64,000 nt of DNA from Streptomyces lavendulae subsp. lavendulae (GCF_002803845.1 NZ_CP024985.1:8133501-8197500), one strand, 5' to 3'. Counted from the first letter of the stretch, positions 27,778 to 35,810 are shown. A program made the numbers and translations. The notes: a model not told the origin generated them from the letters alone.

Positions 27778-27868
27778 CCCCTCCGCGCCCGAACCCGGGC
27801 CCGAACCCGGGCCCGAGCGCGTGGATGCGGCCGTCCCGGACGCCGGCGGCCGGTCAGCAGGCAGCCGG

Positions 27869-28912
27869 TCAGTAGGTGGCGGTGATCCGCCGGGCGGGGC
27901 CGTCCACCGTGACGGCGCCGCCGAAGGGGAGCACGACCTGCGGGTTGGTGTGGCCGAAGTCGACGTCGAAAACGGCCATCAGGTCGGGGGCGTACTCGGC
28001 CAGGGCGCGGCACACCGCCTCCTGCTGCTCCTTGCGGTAGGCCGCCCGCTGTTCGGCGGTGAACTGCCGGTCGAAGAACCAGGCCTGCGGGCGGCCCATG
28101 AGCAGGGCGCCGAAGCGCTCCAGGAGGCCGCGCTCGCCCATGGAGCGCAGGACGCGGTAGACCTCGGTGGCGGAGGGCATCTCCTCGGAGGTCTCCAGGA
28201 GCAGCACGCAGCCTTCGTACGCCTCGGGCGGCCGGATCTCAGCGCCGGCCATCAGCAGCCAGGACAGCACTTCGAGGTTGCCGCCCCACGTCGGCCCTTC
28301 CACCTTCGAGGTGGCGTTGTGCCAGGTCCAGGGGGCGGCCGGTTCCATGTCGGGCTCGCGGGCCAGGGTGGCCGGGTCGGCCCAGTCGCCGATGGCGGCG
28401 CCGATCCGGTCCGGGGCGGTGACCGGCCGGGGGCCGGAGGTGAACAGGGCCGCCCGCAGGGAGCCCTCCGTCTCGGGATCCATGGCCTGCGGCCAGCCGA
28501 GCTGGACCATGACGGAACCGCCGTAGTAGGTGACGATGCCGAGGTTCCAGAGGAAGAGGTGCAGGTTGGTGTTGTCGCTGTAGCCGAAGAAGGGTTTGGG
28601 GTTGGCGCGGATCAGCTCGCGGTCCAGGTGCGGCAGGACCCGGATCTGGTCGTCGCCGCCGATGCTGGAGAAGACGGCCTTGACGGACGGGTCGGCGAAG
28701 GCGGCGTTGACGTCCGCCGCCCTGTCCTGGGGCGAGGCGCCCATGCGGCGCGTGGTGGCGTACTCGACCGGCACCAGCCCGAAGTCCTTCGCGAGCCTGC
28801 GCAGGCCCAGTTCGTACGGGGCCGGGAAGATCTCCGGCAGGCCCGCGGAGGGCGACAGGATGGCCACGCGGTCGCCGGGGACGAGCTTGGGCGGGTAAAT
28901 GATCTCGTGCAT
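27869..28912 (-). CDS. S66 family peptidase (LD-carboxypeptidase/MccF-like)
   Basis: ATG 28912 gives 347 residues starting MHEIIYPPKLVPGDRVAILS. The Ser nucleophile lies in FFGYSDNTNLHLFL, Glu in WGGNLEVLSWL and His in VDFGHTNPQ, the Ser-Glu-His triad of S66 enzymes. The family cuts the L,D bond of murein tetrapeptides or the amide of microcin C-like peptide nucleotides; the long form with SSIGGDDQIRVLPHLD resembles MccF-type resistance proteins. It is cytoplasmic and stands alone. Confidence 0.9.
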   Translation of the reverse strand: MHEIIYPPKLVPGDRVAILSPSAGLPEIFPAPYELGLRRLAKDFGLVPVEYATTRRMGASPQDRAADVNAAFADPSVKAVFSSIGGDDQIRVLPHLDRELIRANPKPFFGYSDNTNLHLFLWNLGIVTYYGGSVMVQLGWPQAMDPETEGSLRAALFTSGPRPVTAPDRIGAAIGDWADPATLAREPDMEPAAPWTWHNATSKVEGPTWGGNLEVLSWLLMAGAEIRPPEAYEGCVLLLETSEEMPSATEVYRVLRSMGERGLLERFGALLMGRPQAWFFDRQFTAEQRAAYRKEQQEAVCRALAEYAPDLMAVFDVDFGHTNPQVVLPFGGAVTVDGPARRITATY

Positions 28913-29050
28913 GTGCGGATCATAGGGGCGGCCCCGGGGCGGGTGCCGGGCCCTTTCGCCCAGCACCGGCCCCGGGCCCCGGGCCCCCGGCCCGCCCCCG
29001 CCCCTGCGCGCGCGTCCCCCCGGCGCGCACGCTCCGCGCCCCCGGGGCCC

Positions 29051-30298
29051 TTAGGTCTCCGGGGCGAGTTCGCGTCGGCGCTTGGGGCGCGACGGGGTTG
29101 ACGTCGTCGCGGACGATCTCGGTGACGGCTTCGAGGGCGGTCCTCGCCTTGGCGACGTCGCCGTCCTGGAGCGGCAGGTGGGTGACGATGTCGGTGAGGA
29201 CCGCCGATTCCTTGTAGACGGTGCCGTCGCCGTGGAGCTGGAAGTACCGACGGTGCCGTCGCCGTGGAGCTGGAAGTACCGGATGCAGTCGTTCCGATCG
29301 CGGATGAAAGTCCCGCCGGAGTTCTGCCGGGCCCCGTCGAGGTGTGCCTCGACCGTGCCGTCGGTGATCGTCAGGTTCTGCCAGGTGGGCTGGTTGACGC
29401 CGACGATCGAGCGGTGGCCGGGCAGGGTGATGCCCCTCTGGCCGTGGTGGAAGCGGGCCGCGTTGCGCGCCAGTTCCGCGTCGCCTCCGATGGCCGCGAC
29501 GTCGCCCGGGGTGAGGTGGGGTACGTCGCCCTCCGCGCGCAGGCTCCGGTACTGCGGCAGCAGGTCGTGGAGGCCGGGCATCGTGGCGCAGATCGCCCGG
29601 AGTTTGCGGTGTGGCAGCGGTACGGGGGTGCCGCGGCCGGTGGCGAGGATGATGGCCGTCTTGACCGAGCCCTGGAAGGGCGTGCCGAGGGTGATGACGC
29701 CCCGGGTGTCCGCCTGGAGGTCGCCATCGTAGCCGGGGTCGAGGGCCGCCCGGGGCACGAGCCCGCCCATGGAATGGGCGACGAAGACGAGCCGTCCCTC
29801 CCGCTGGTCCGTACGGTGGCGGCGGCCCTGGGCGTGGGTGGCGTGACGGCGCAATGCGGTGAGGTGCAGGCGCGCGGCGTCGGCCAGGAGGCGGCCGTTG
29901 GCGGCGACGGGCAGGCGCCAGCCGTAGGCGAACTCCAGGATCGCGGCGTCGTCGGCGACGCTGGTGCGGATCGTGTCGACCAGGTCGGTGTAGGGCTCGC
30001 TGCCGGCGAGGTACGGGGTCCAGGCAGAGTGTTTGAGGAGGCCGGTCGCCTTGATTCTGCCGAGCTTGGCGGCCAGTTCGTCCTCGGTCATGGCCAGGGA
30101 CTTCAGACCGGAGGGCGTGGTCCAGGCCTTCAGTAGCCAGGAGACGCCGCCGAGGCCCCAGACGTCGTTGCCGGTGCGCGTGTCGTGGAGGGTGCTGCCC
30201 ATGATCCCCGGTACGACGACCACCGCGTCCTGGGTGACGTGGTCGGGAAACTCGTCCGTGCCGTGCGGGCGCCGGCGCTGGCGCTGCTGCTCGTTCAT
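29051..30298 (-). CDS. LCAT-like alpha/beta hydrolase with C-terminus altered by a 32-bp duplication
   Basis: ATG 30298 gives 415 residues. AVVVVPGIMGSTLHDTRTG and VWGLGGVSWLLKAW open the LCAT/PGAP-like fold, and the nucleophile elbow is FVAHSMGGLVPRA. No signal peptide is present. Near residue 350 (FQLHGDGTV) the gene meets a perfect 32-bp tandem repeat, which changes the frame; the older tail (YKESAVLTDIVTHLPLQDGD, then AKARTALEAVTEIVRDDV) is now out of frame and is replaced by a Ser/Thr/Arg-rich tail ending ELAPET. The core enzyme may still fold. It is divergent from the caspase-like fragment, 20 bp between starts. Confidence 0.75.
   Translation of the reverse strand: MNEQQRQRRRPHGTDEFPDHVTQDAVVVVPGIMGSTLHDTRTGNDVWGLGGVSWLLKAWTTPSGLKSLAMTEDELAAKLGRIKATGLLKHSAWTPYLAGSEPYTDLVDTIRTSVADDAAILEFAYGWRLPVAANGRLLADAARLHLTALRRHATHAQGRRHRTDQREGRLVFVAHSMGGLVPRAALDPGYDGDLQADTRGVITLGTPFQGSVKTAIILATGRGTPVPLPHRKLRAICATMPGLHDLLPQYRSLRAEGDVPHLTPGDVAAIGGDAELARNAARFHHGQRGITLPGHRSIVGVNQPTWQNLTITDGTVEAHLDGARQNSGGTFIRDRNDCIRYFQLHGDGTVGTSSSTATAPSTRNRRSSPTSSPTCRSRTATSPRRGPPSKPSPRSSATTSTPSRPKRRRELAPET
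29218..29281. repeat. Perfect 32-bp tandem duplication
   Basis: Bases 29218-29249 and 29250-29281 are identical. As 32 is not a multiple of three, the second copy shifts the reading frame of the hydrolase gene. Confidence 0.95.
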
Positions 30299-30318
30299 GG
30301 CAATGAGGAATAGGGACC

Positions 30319-31016
30319 GTGGAGGCAGCGGGCGAGATCGGCTTGGCCGATGCGGTGGAGGAGGCTGCGCCGCAGGTGACGGCCGCGCCGTCGGTGGTGG
30401 TGGCCGCGCCGCAGGTAGAGGCTGCGCCGTCGTTGGTGGTGGCCGCGCCGCCGGCCGGCACCTTGTACGTCCTGCCGATGGAGGACGGGACCGAGGCCCT
30501 GCGCCAGGCCCTCGGCGCGCAGCTGGAGGCGGAGGCGCTGTGGTGGGAGCGGCCACCCCCGGCCGGGCCCGGTTTCGTGAGGGTGGCGCCCGCGCAGCCG
30601 GTGACCAGCCGTCATGACGGGAGTGCTTCCTGGAGTCGGCCGGGATCCGGAAGGCGGAGCCCGACGTACCCGTGGTGCTGTACGTATCGGGCCACGGCCT
30701 CACCTCGGGCGCGGCCAAGCACTTCGCGGTCCTGCGGGACACCGATCCCCACCGGCTCCTGGCGACGGGGCTGCGTACGACGGAGATCGTGATCGTCGCC
30801 CTCGACTCGCGCGCCCGGGACGTCCTGGTGATCGTGAACAGGTGCGAGTCCGCCGACCTGGGAGGGGAGCTGTTGGAACTCGCGCGGAGCCTGGACACCG
30901 CGCGCACCGCGCGCACCGCGCGCACCGCGCTGAACGTCCTGACCACCGCGGCGCCCAAGATGCAGGTGCTGGGCGGGGAGTTCGGCGGAGATCCTCATGG
31001 CCGCGACGCTACGGAG
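30319..31016 (+). pseudogene. Caspase-like (EACC1-type) protease fragment
   Basis: From 30618 a frame reads FLESAGIRKAEPDVPVVLYV then SGHGLTSGAAKHFAVLRDTD, LLATGLRTTEIVIVALDSRA, DVLVIVNRCESADLGGELLE, LNVLTTAAPKMQVLGGEF. The SGHG histidine and the cysteine in VIVNRCESA sit as in caspase-like proteases of the EACC1 type that head Streptomyces STAND proteins. The part before it, from GTG 30319, is in another frame (Ala/Val-rich, GTLYVLPMEDGTEALRQALG), ending in a TGA at 30615. After GGEF the match stops. A 9-bp tandem CGCGCACCG run at 30896-30925 codes for repeated TAR. Confidence 0.5.
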
Positions 31017-31036
31017 ATCCTTCGCCTCTCGATCCG

Positions 31037-31067
31037 GCTGACCCCACCTCCCGGAGGTGGGGTCAGC
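31037..31067. terminator. Hairpin between convergent genes
   Basis: A perfect 15-bp inverted repeat (31037-31051 with 31053-31067) lies 40 bp from the stop of the GNAT gene and just after the caspase fragment. It could serve both strands. Confidence 0.75.
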
Positions 31068-31106
31068 CCCGGTATCGGCGTGACAGAGGTCTTGAGGGGC
31101 GGACGG

Positions 31107-31667
31107 CTACCGAGCCTGGTCCCACATCTCTCGGGTGAGCTCGTACTCGACCTCGCCGTGCTCGGAGCCCCCGATCGCCTCCGGCCAGTCCCCGGTGAAG
31201 TGCCGGAGGAAGGACAGCCCCGACTTCTCCATGACGCGCCGGGAACGGGAGTTGACGGCCATCGTGTTCGCCGTGACCCGTTCGACCTCCAGCTCCGTGA
31301 ACCCCTTGCGGATAAGGGCCCGGGATCCCTCCGTGGCGTACCCGTGCCCCCAGGCCGCCAGGTTCAGCCGGTAGCCGAGTTCGACCACGGCGGGGCTGTG
31401 CTCCTCCAGCGGCCGGAACTCGAACCAGCCCAGGAAGGCGCCCGTTGCCTTCTCCAGCGTGGCCCAGTAACCGCGGGTTTCCCAGCAGGGGTGGTCGTGC
31501 AGGAGTCGCGGCAGGGTCCGCGTCTCGATCGCCTCACGACTGGTGGGGCGTCCGTCGTTCATGAAGCGCATGACCTCGGGGTCGTTGTCCAGGGCGAGCA
31601 GGTGGTCGGTGTCGGCCGTCGTGAACGCGCGCAGGACGAGCCGGTCGGTCTCCAGGAAGTTGGCCAT
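31107..31667 (-). CDS. GNAT-family N-acetyltransferase (RimJ/RimL type)
   Basis: This 186-residue protein opens with the RimJ/RimL hallmark LETDRLVLRAFTTADTDHLL. The acetyl-CoA motif region is LNLAAWGHGYATEGSRALIR, followed by VTANTMAVNSRSRRVMEKSG, typical motif A and B of the superfamily. It transfers acetyl from acetyl-CoA to an amine, probably a protein N-terminus or small molecule. Substrate unknown; free-standing. Confidence 0.92.
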   Translation of the reverse strand: MANFLETDRLVLRAFTTADTDHLLALDNDPEVMRFMNDGRPTSREAIETRTLPRLLHDHPCWETRGYWATLEKATGAFLGWFEFRPLEEHSPAVVELGYRLNLAAWGHGYATEGSRALIRKGFTELEVERVTANTMAVNSRSRRVMEKSGLSFLRHFTGDWPEAIGGSEHGEVEYELTREMWDQAR

Positions 31668-31794
31668 GCCGCGATCTTCGCCACGGGCCGGGCGGACCTG
31701 CCACCGATATATGGCACACCGGACGCCACCGTGGCTAGCCGTGCGACCACCCGGGCCGGCGCGGGCCGGACGCCGGCGTCGAGCGCGTCGTCAT

Positions 31795-31962
31795 CGGGCA
31801 CCTCCACGACGCGGGCCGTGGGGCCCGCTGCTGGAGCCGCTGGCGCACGACGGCGTCGAAGACGACGGTGAGCACGATCATCAGCAGGGCCGCGGCCGCC
31901 AGGGCCACCAACGAGAGCCGGCCGCGCAGGGTGTACGGGCGCCGCCGACGGCCGGGCGGCTT
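31795..31962 (-). pseudogene. Sensor histidine kinase N-terminal fragment
   Basis: The frame reads KPPGRRRRPYTLRGRLSLVA then LAAAALLMIVLTVVFDAVVR and QRLQQRA, the basic start and first membrane span common to Streptomyces sensor kinases. A stop lies directly before it and the match ends after ~55 residues. It follows a response-regulator fragment on the same strand. Confidence 0.5.
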
Positions 31963-32069
31963 TCATGACCTGCGGTGTCCGATCCCGCGGCTGGTGCCCA
32001 GCGTACGGTCGCAGCCGGCGGTACGGAGCTTGCGGCGCAGCCGGTGTTGTTGCTCACCCGGGCCCCCTC

Positions 32070-32436
32070 GGGCCAGCCCGCCCGGACACCAGGGCACCAT
32101 GGGTGACCAGGCCGCCCGCGGCGGCGATGAGTACCGCCGGCAGCCGGAACTCGGTCGGCGTCAGGTCCACGGGCGGATCGAGCAGCAGGGCGCCCGCCGC
32201 GGCGGGCGCCGACGGGCGGCGCGCCCGCCGGGGGTGGAAGGGCTTGGCGAGGTAGTCGTTTCCTCCGGCGGAGAACCGGGTCAGCCGGTCGTCCAGGGCG
32301 TGGTGCGCCGTCAGGAACACGACCGGCGCCGTGAAACCGCGCGCCCTGAGGGCCCGGCAGATGTCCCAGCCGTCCGCGTCGGGCAGACGTACCGCAGGGC
32401 GTGGCCGTCCTCGACGACGAGGATGCGCTGCTTCAC
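32070..32436 (-). pseudogene. OmpR-type response regulator, internally deleted and frameshifted
   Basis: GTG 32436 starts QRILVVEDGHALR, the beginning of a receiver domain. A deletion removes the phosphoacceptor region; then, in another frame, LPDADGWDICRALRARGFTA and VVFLTAHHALDDRLTRFSAG, NDYLAKPFHPRRA give the receiver end with the conserved Thr and Lys. A rest of the winged helix (DPPVDLTPTEFRLPAVLIAA) follows. It cannot work. Confidence 0.65.
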
Positions 32437-32498
32437 GTCACCCGTCGCCCGTCGCCCGTCACCCGTCGCCCGTCGCCCGTCACCCGTCGCCCGTCACT
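32436..32498. repeat. Nine tandem 7-bp repeats with a 21-bp higher-order period
   Basis: CGTCACC CGTCGCC CGTCGCC repeats three times (the last copy slightly changed), filling the gap between the PAP2 stop and the response-regulator start. Confidence 0.9.
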
Positions 32499-33168
32499 CG
32501 TCCGCCGGATGCGGGTCACCCGTCGGCCGGTCATCCGTACGCCGCAGGTACACGCAGGCCAGGAGGGAGAGCCAGGCGGTGGCGAAGAGCCAGCCGCCGA
32601 TCACGTCGGTGAACCAGTGGACCCCCAGGTAGACGCGGGTGAGGCCGACGGCCGCGCCCCACAGCAGGATCAGCGCCACGGCGGTCCCGGACGGCGGCCG
32701 GTCCGCGCGCAGCTGCAGCGCGGCGACCAGCAGCCCGGCGGTCATCGCGGCGGTGGTGGTGTGGCCGGAGGGGAAGGACCAGCCGGAGGCGTGGGCGGCC
32801 CAGTCCTCGACCGGGGGGCGCGCGCGGGCGATCAGGGTCATCACCGCGTACCGCAGGGCCTGTCCCGCGCCGAGGCACAGTATCAGCGCGGCGGCCGTCC
32901 AGGCCCGCTGTCGGGTGGTGCGCCCGGCGTACAGGCCCGCGAGCAGGAGCAGGGCGTAGGGGATGAGGCCCGTGCCCGTGTCGGTCAGGGCGCGGGCTGC
33001 GGCCGCCGCGGCGGCCGGGCGGTGCTCCACCGACCAGCGGTGCAGGCCCCTGTCCCCCGGCAGCAGGTGCAGCGGGGCCCGTACGACCCACACCGCCAGC
33101 AGCGCGAAGAGCGCCGCCGAGGCCAGGGCCACCCAGCCGGCGCGGCGGGAGAGTCGGGCGCGGGTCAT
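32494..33168 (-). CDS. PAP2-family membrane phosphatase
   Basis: ATG 33168 gives 224 residues. It has about six membrane spans and the three phosphatase motifs: LIARARPP (C1), WSFPSGHTTTAAM (C2) and TRVYLGVHWFTDVIGG (C3). It removes phosphate from a lipid phosphate such as phosphatidic acid or undecaprenyl pyrophosphate on the outer membrane face. A longer reading from ATG 33261 would put a palindromic site inside the gene, so the shorter one is preferred. The downstream two-component remnants were probably co-transcribed. Confidence 0.9.
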   Translation of the reverse strand: MTRARLSRRAGWVALASAALFALLAVWVVRAPLHLLPGDRGLHRWSVEHRPAAAAAAARALTDTGTGLIPYALLLLAGLYAGRTTRQRAWTAAALILCLGAGQALRYAVMTLIARARPPVEDWAAHASGWSFPSGHTTTAAMTAGLLVAALQLRADRPPSGTAVALILLWGAAVGLTRVYLGVHWFTDVIGGWLFATAWLSLLACVYLRRTDDRPTGDPHPADE

Positions 33169-33219
33169 CAGAGGGATCCGTTCCGGATTCGGGCGGCCTG
33201 CGATCCAATCCAGCAGGGA

Positions 33220-33237
33220 GTCTACTGAACTGTAGAC
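33220..33237. promoter_or_regulatory. Palindrome GTCTAC-N6-GTAGAC upstream of PAP2 gene
   Basis: Perfect 6-bp arms 52 bp before the chosen start. The CTACA/TGTAG pattern is like operators of BlaI/MecI-type repressors. No such regulator is in the window. Confidence 0.4.
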
Positions 33238-33302
33238 GATCCTGGGTAAGGTCGGGATCAAGGACAGGGCCGCCAGTCGGCCGCGAATCCGCGGGGGAGC
33301 AG

Positions 33303-33350
33303 CGCGAACGCCCCGTGACGTCGGCGGACCGATCTCACGGGGCGTTCGCG
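33303..33350 (-). terminator. 16-bp stem hairpin after the old yellow enzyme gene
   Basis: Bases 33303-33318 pair perfectly with 33335-33350 across a 16-base loop, 33 bp past the stop. Confidence 0.75.
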
Positions 33351-33382
33351 GCGGGGCCGTCCGGACGGCTGCCGGCCCGCGG

Positions 33383-34513
33383 CTAGCGGCTGAGCGACTT
33401 GAGCGCCGCCGCGTCGTACGGCTTCAGCTCGTCGAAGCGGTTGCCGAGGACCTTCGCCGCCCACTGCGGGTCCTGGAGCAGCGCCCGGCCGACGGCGACC
33501 ATGTCGAACTCGTCGCGTTCCATGCGGTCCAGGAGGTTGTCGATGTCGCCGAGCGCCGCGCCCTCGCCGGCGAAGGCGCGGATGAAGTCGCCGTCGAGGC
33601 CTACCGAGCCGACGGTGATGGTCGGCCGGCCGGTGAGCTTCTTGGTCCAGCCCGCCAGGTTCAGGTCCGAGCCCTCGAACTCCGGGAGCCAGTAGCGCCG
33701 GGTGGAGGCGTGGAACGCGTCGACGCCCGCCGCCGTCAGCGGGGCCAGGATCGCCTCCAGTTCCTCCGGGGTCTGCGCGAGCCGGGCGTCGTAGGCCTCC
33801 TGCTTCCACTGCGAGTAGCGGAAGATCACCGGGAAGTCGGCCGTGACGCGCTCGCGGACCGCGGCCACGATCTCCGCGGCGAACCTCGTACGGGCCGTCG
33901 CGTCGCCGCCGTAGGCGTCGGTGCGGCGGTTGGTCCGCTCCCACAGGAACTGGTCGAGCAGGTAGCCGTGGGCGCCGTGCAGTTCGACGCCGTCGAAGCC
34001 GATCCGCTGGGCCTCAGCGGCGGCGTCGGCGAACGCGCCGATGACGTCGTCGAGGTCGGCGCGGGTCATCGCCCTGCCGGTTCCCTCGGTGCCGTCGACG
34101 CGGATGCCGGAGGGGCCGACGGCGGGCGCGTCTGGGTACGGGGCCTCGCCGTGCTTGCGCACCATGCCTATGTGCCACAGCTGGGGCACGATCGTGCCGC
34201 CCGCCTCGTGCACGGCCGCGGCGACCTTCGCCCACCCCGCCAGCTGATCCTCGCCGTGGAACCGGGGCACCCGGTCGCTCTGCCCGGCGGAGTCGTGACC
34301 GACGTACGTGCCCTCGGTGACGATCAGGCCCACACCCGCGGCGGCCCGGCTGGCGTAGTACGCCTGTACGTCCTCGCCGGGCACGCCGCCGGGGGAGAAC
34401 ATGCGCGTCATCGGAGCCATGGCGATGCGGTTGGGGACGGTCAGGCCGTTCAGGGTGACGGGCCGGGCCAGGATCTCGGCCGCGCGGGAGGCGGCGGGGT
34501 TGGTGACGGTCAT
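33383..34513 (-). CDS. Old yellow enzyme-family NADH:flavin oxidoreductase (alkene reductase)
   Basis: This 376-residue TIM-barrel flavoenzyme opens ILARPVTLNGLTVPNRIAMA with PMTRMFSPGGVPGEDVQAYY. The substrate and FMN motifs are PQLWHIGMV, FDGVELHGAHGYLLDQFLWE and the phosphate-binding VGSVGLDGDF...VAVGRALLQDPQW. It reduces activated C=C bonds of enones using NAD(P)H. It is divergent from a MarR regulator, with an AT-rich palindrome between that is the likely operator for both. Confidence 0.93.
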   Translation of the reverse strand: MTVTNPAASRAAEILARPVTLNGLTVPNRIAMAPMTRMFSPGGVPGEDVQAYYASRAAAGVGLIVTEGTYVGHDSAGQSDRVPRFHGEDQLAGWAKVAAAVHEAGGTIVPQLWHIGMVRKHGEAPYPDAPAVGPSGIRVDGTEGTGRAMTRADLDDVIGAFADAAAEAQRIGFDGVELHGAHGYLLDQFLWERTNRRTDAYGGDATARTRFAAEIVAAVRERVTADFPVIFRYSQWKQEAYDARLAQTPEELEAILAPLTAAGVDAFHASTRRYWLPEFEGSDLNLAGWTKKLTGRPTITVGSVGLDGDFIRAFAGEGAALGDIDNLLDRMERDEFDMVAVGRALLQDPQWAAKVLGNRFDELKPYDAAALKSLSR

Positions 34514-34562
34514 GCGGGTCCTCCGGGTTGAGGCTGCTGCGGTTCGTCAGGGTGACAACGGG

Positions 34563-34597
34563 ATATGCATGATACACAGGATATGTATCATGCATAT
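34563..34597. promoter_or_regulatory. Operator palindrome between old yellow enzyme and MarR genes
   Basis: ATATGCATGATACA (34563-34576) and TGTATCATGCATAT (34584-34597) are perfect 14-bp arms around CAGGATA. The site is strikingly AT-rich in this GC-rich DNA and sits between divergent promoters; MarR-type repressors bind such sites. Confidence 0.8.
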
Positions 34598-34680
34598 TGC
34601 GCTGTTCGGCGGCGCCGGACAGCGCGGAGCCGGCCGCAGATCGCTCCGGCAGGGGCCCGCCGGTCCGCGGGGCGGCGATA

Positions 34681-35217
34681 ATGGAGCGCCGGAAGGAAGC
34701 GGGAGGCGAAGTGCTGGAGAAACTGGAGCGGGAGCTGATGCTGCTCTCGCGACACCAGGTGCTCGCCCGGCGCGAGCGCGACGCCGAGCGTCTGGAGCGG
34801 TCGGCGTACCTGCTGCTCTGCCGGATCGACACACAAGGCCCCATGTCCATCGGACAGTTGGCGGAAGCCTTCGGGCTCGACACCTCGACCGTGAACCGCC
34901 AGACGGCCGCACTGCTGCGCTGCGGACTGGCCGAGCGCGTCGCGGACCCGGACGGCGGCATGGCCCGCAAGCTGCGCATCACCGCCGAAGGCGGGCGCCG
35001 CCTCGCCGCGGACCGTGAGGTCAACCGGTCCTGCCTGGCCCGGGTGGTCGCCGGCTGGTCCCCCGAGGAGATACGGGAGCTGGAGGACGTCCTGGTCCGG
35101 CTCAACCGCAGCGCCGAGGCCCTCGAAGGCCGGTACTGGCCGCGCGCGGAAGAAGCCACCCCCCGCACCGCATGCGCCCCACCGGTCCCGCAGGAATCGG
35201 CGACTCCCGCCCCGTAG
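34681..35217 (+). CDS. MarR-family regulator of the old yellow enzyme gene
   Basis: ATG 34681 gives 178 residues; GTG 34711, 4 bases behind GGAGG, is an equally good start. The winged helix is clear: LLCRIDTQGPMSIGQLAEAF, LDTSTVNRQTAALLRCGLAE and the wing RVADPDGGMARKLRITAEGG. Flanking helices for dimerisation are present. The divergent layout and the 14-bp palindrome upstream suggest autoregulation and repression of the reductase, relieved by an electrophilic or phenolic ligand. The ligand is inferred from the target only. Confidence 0.9.
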   Translation: MERRKEAGGEVLEKLERELMLLSRHQVLARRERDAERLERSAYLLLCRIDTQGPMSIGQLAEAFGLDTSTVNRQTAALLRCGLAERVADPDGGMARKLRITAEGGRRLAADREVNRSCLARVVAGWSPEEIRELEDVLVRLNRSAEALEGRYWPRAEEATPRTACAPPVPQESATPAP

Positions 35218-35274
35218 GCGGTCCGTCCGCCGGGAGCGGAACCCGTCGCGCGCCCTAGCGGATCCCGGGCCACG

Positions 35275-35308
35275 GGCCGGGGCCGGGTCACATGACCCGG
35301 CCCCGGCC
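35275..35308. terminator. Perfect 16-bp stem between convergent MarR and VOC genes
   Basis: Bases 35275-35290 pair with 35293-35308 with only two bases between, 10 bp past the VOC stop and 58 bp past the MarR stop. Confidence 0.8.
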
Positions 35309-35317
35309 TTGCTGTTG

Positions 35318-35716
35318 TCAGGAGGCGAACTTCGCGACGGCGGCCGGCGTGACCGGGGTGAAGAAGTTGACGAGGTTGCCGTCGGGATCGCGGAGGAGGA
35401 GCGAGCGGTTGCCCCAGGGCATCGTGGTGGGCCCGCTGACGAACTCGTCCACGAAGCCGCTCAGGTCCTCGTGCACACCGTCCACGTCGTCGACGAGGAA
35501 TTCGAGGATGACGCTGTGGTTGTCGGCCGGGCGGGCGGAGCCGGGGGAGAAGAGGGGGACCGTGCGGGTGCTGCCGATCGCGAGGGTCGCCGAGGCGGTG
35601 CTGAGCTCCGCGAAGTCCTCGTTGGCCCAAGTCGCGGACACCTTGGTGGCGCGCTCGTAGAAGTCGACGAGGCGGGCGACATCGCCCGTGATGATGCGGA
35701 TGGAGACGAAGTCCAC
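35318..35716 (-). CDS. VOC-superfamily (glyoxalase/bleomycin-resistance type) protein
   Basis: The 132-residue protein has two beta-alpha-beta-beta-beta units: VSIRIITGDVARLVDFYERA and SVILEFLVDDVDGVHEDLSG, ending with the usual WGNRSLLLRDPDGNLVNFFT. Length and pattern fit a single-chain VOC domain forming a dimer. Possible metal ligands include the Glu of ILEFLV and the His of DNHSV. The substrate is unknown. It is divergent from a WYL regulator with a palindrome between. Confidence 0.88.
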   Translation of the reverse strand: MDFVSIRIITGDVARLVDFYERATKVSATWANEDFAELSTASATLAIGSTRTVPLFSPGSARPADNHSVILEFLVDDVDGVHEDLSGFVDEFVSGPTTMPWGNRSLLLRDPDGNLVNFFTPVTPAAVAKFAS

Positions 35717-35766
35717 GGAAGTTCTCCTCTGGCCGGTCGGTTGCTGGTGACCGCACGCTACGACCT

Positions 35767-35791
35767 ATACCGGGCGGAACCCGCCCGGTAT
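35767..35791. promoter_or_regulatory. Operator palindrome between VOC and WYL genes
   Basis: ATACCGGGCGG and CCGCCCGGTAT are perfect 11-bp arms around AAC, 20 bp before the regulator start. This is the likely site of the WYL regulator. Confidence 0.65.
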
Positions 35792-35810
35792 CTGCGGGAG
35801 ACTTTCCGGT

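Noticed and set aside
32436..32498. Heptamer array as CRISPR or origin iterons
   Set aside because: No spacers, no initiator gene or AT-rich region nearby; simple slippage repeat.
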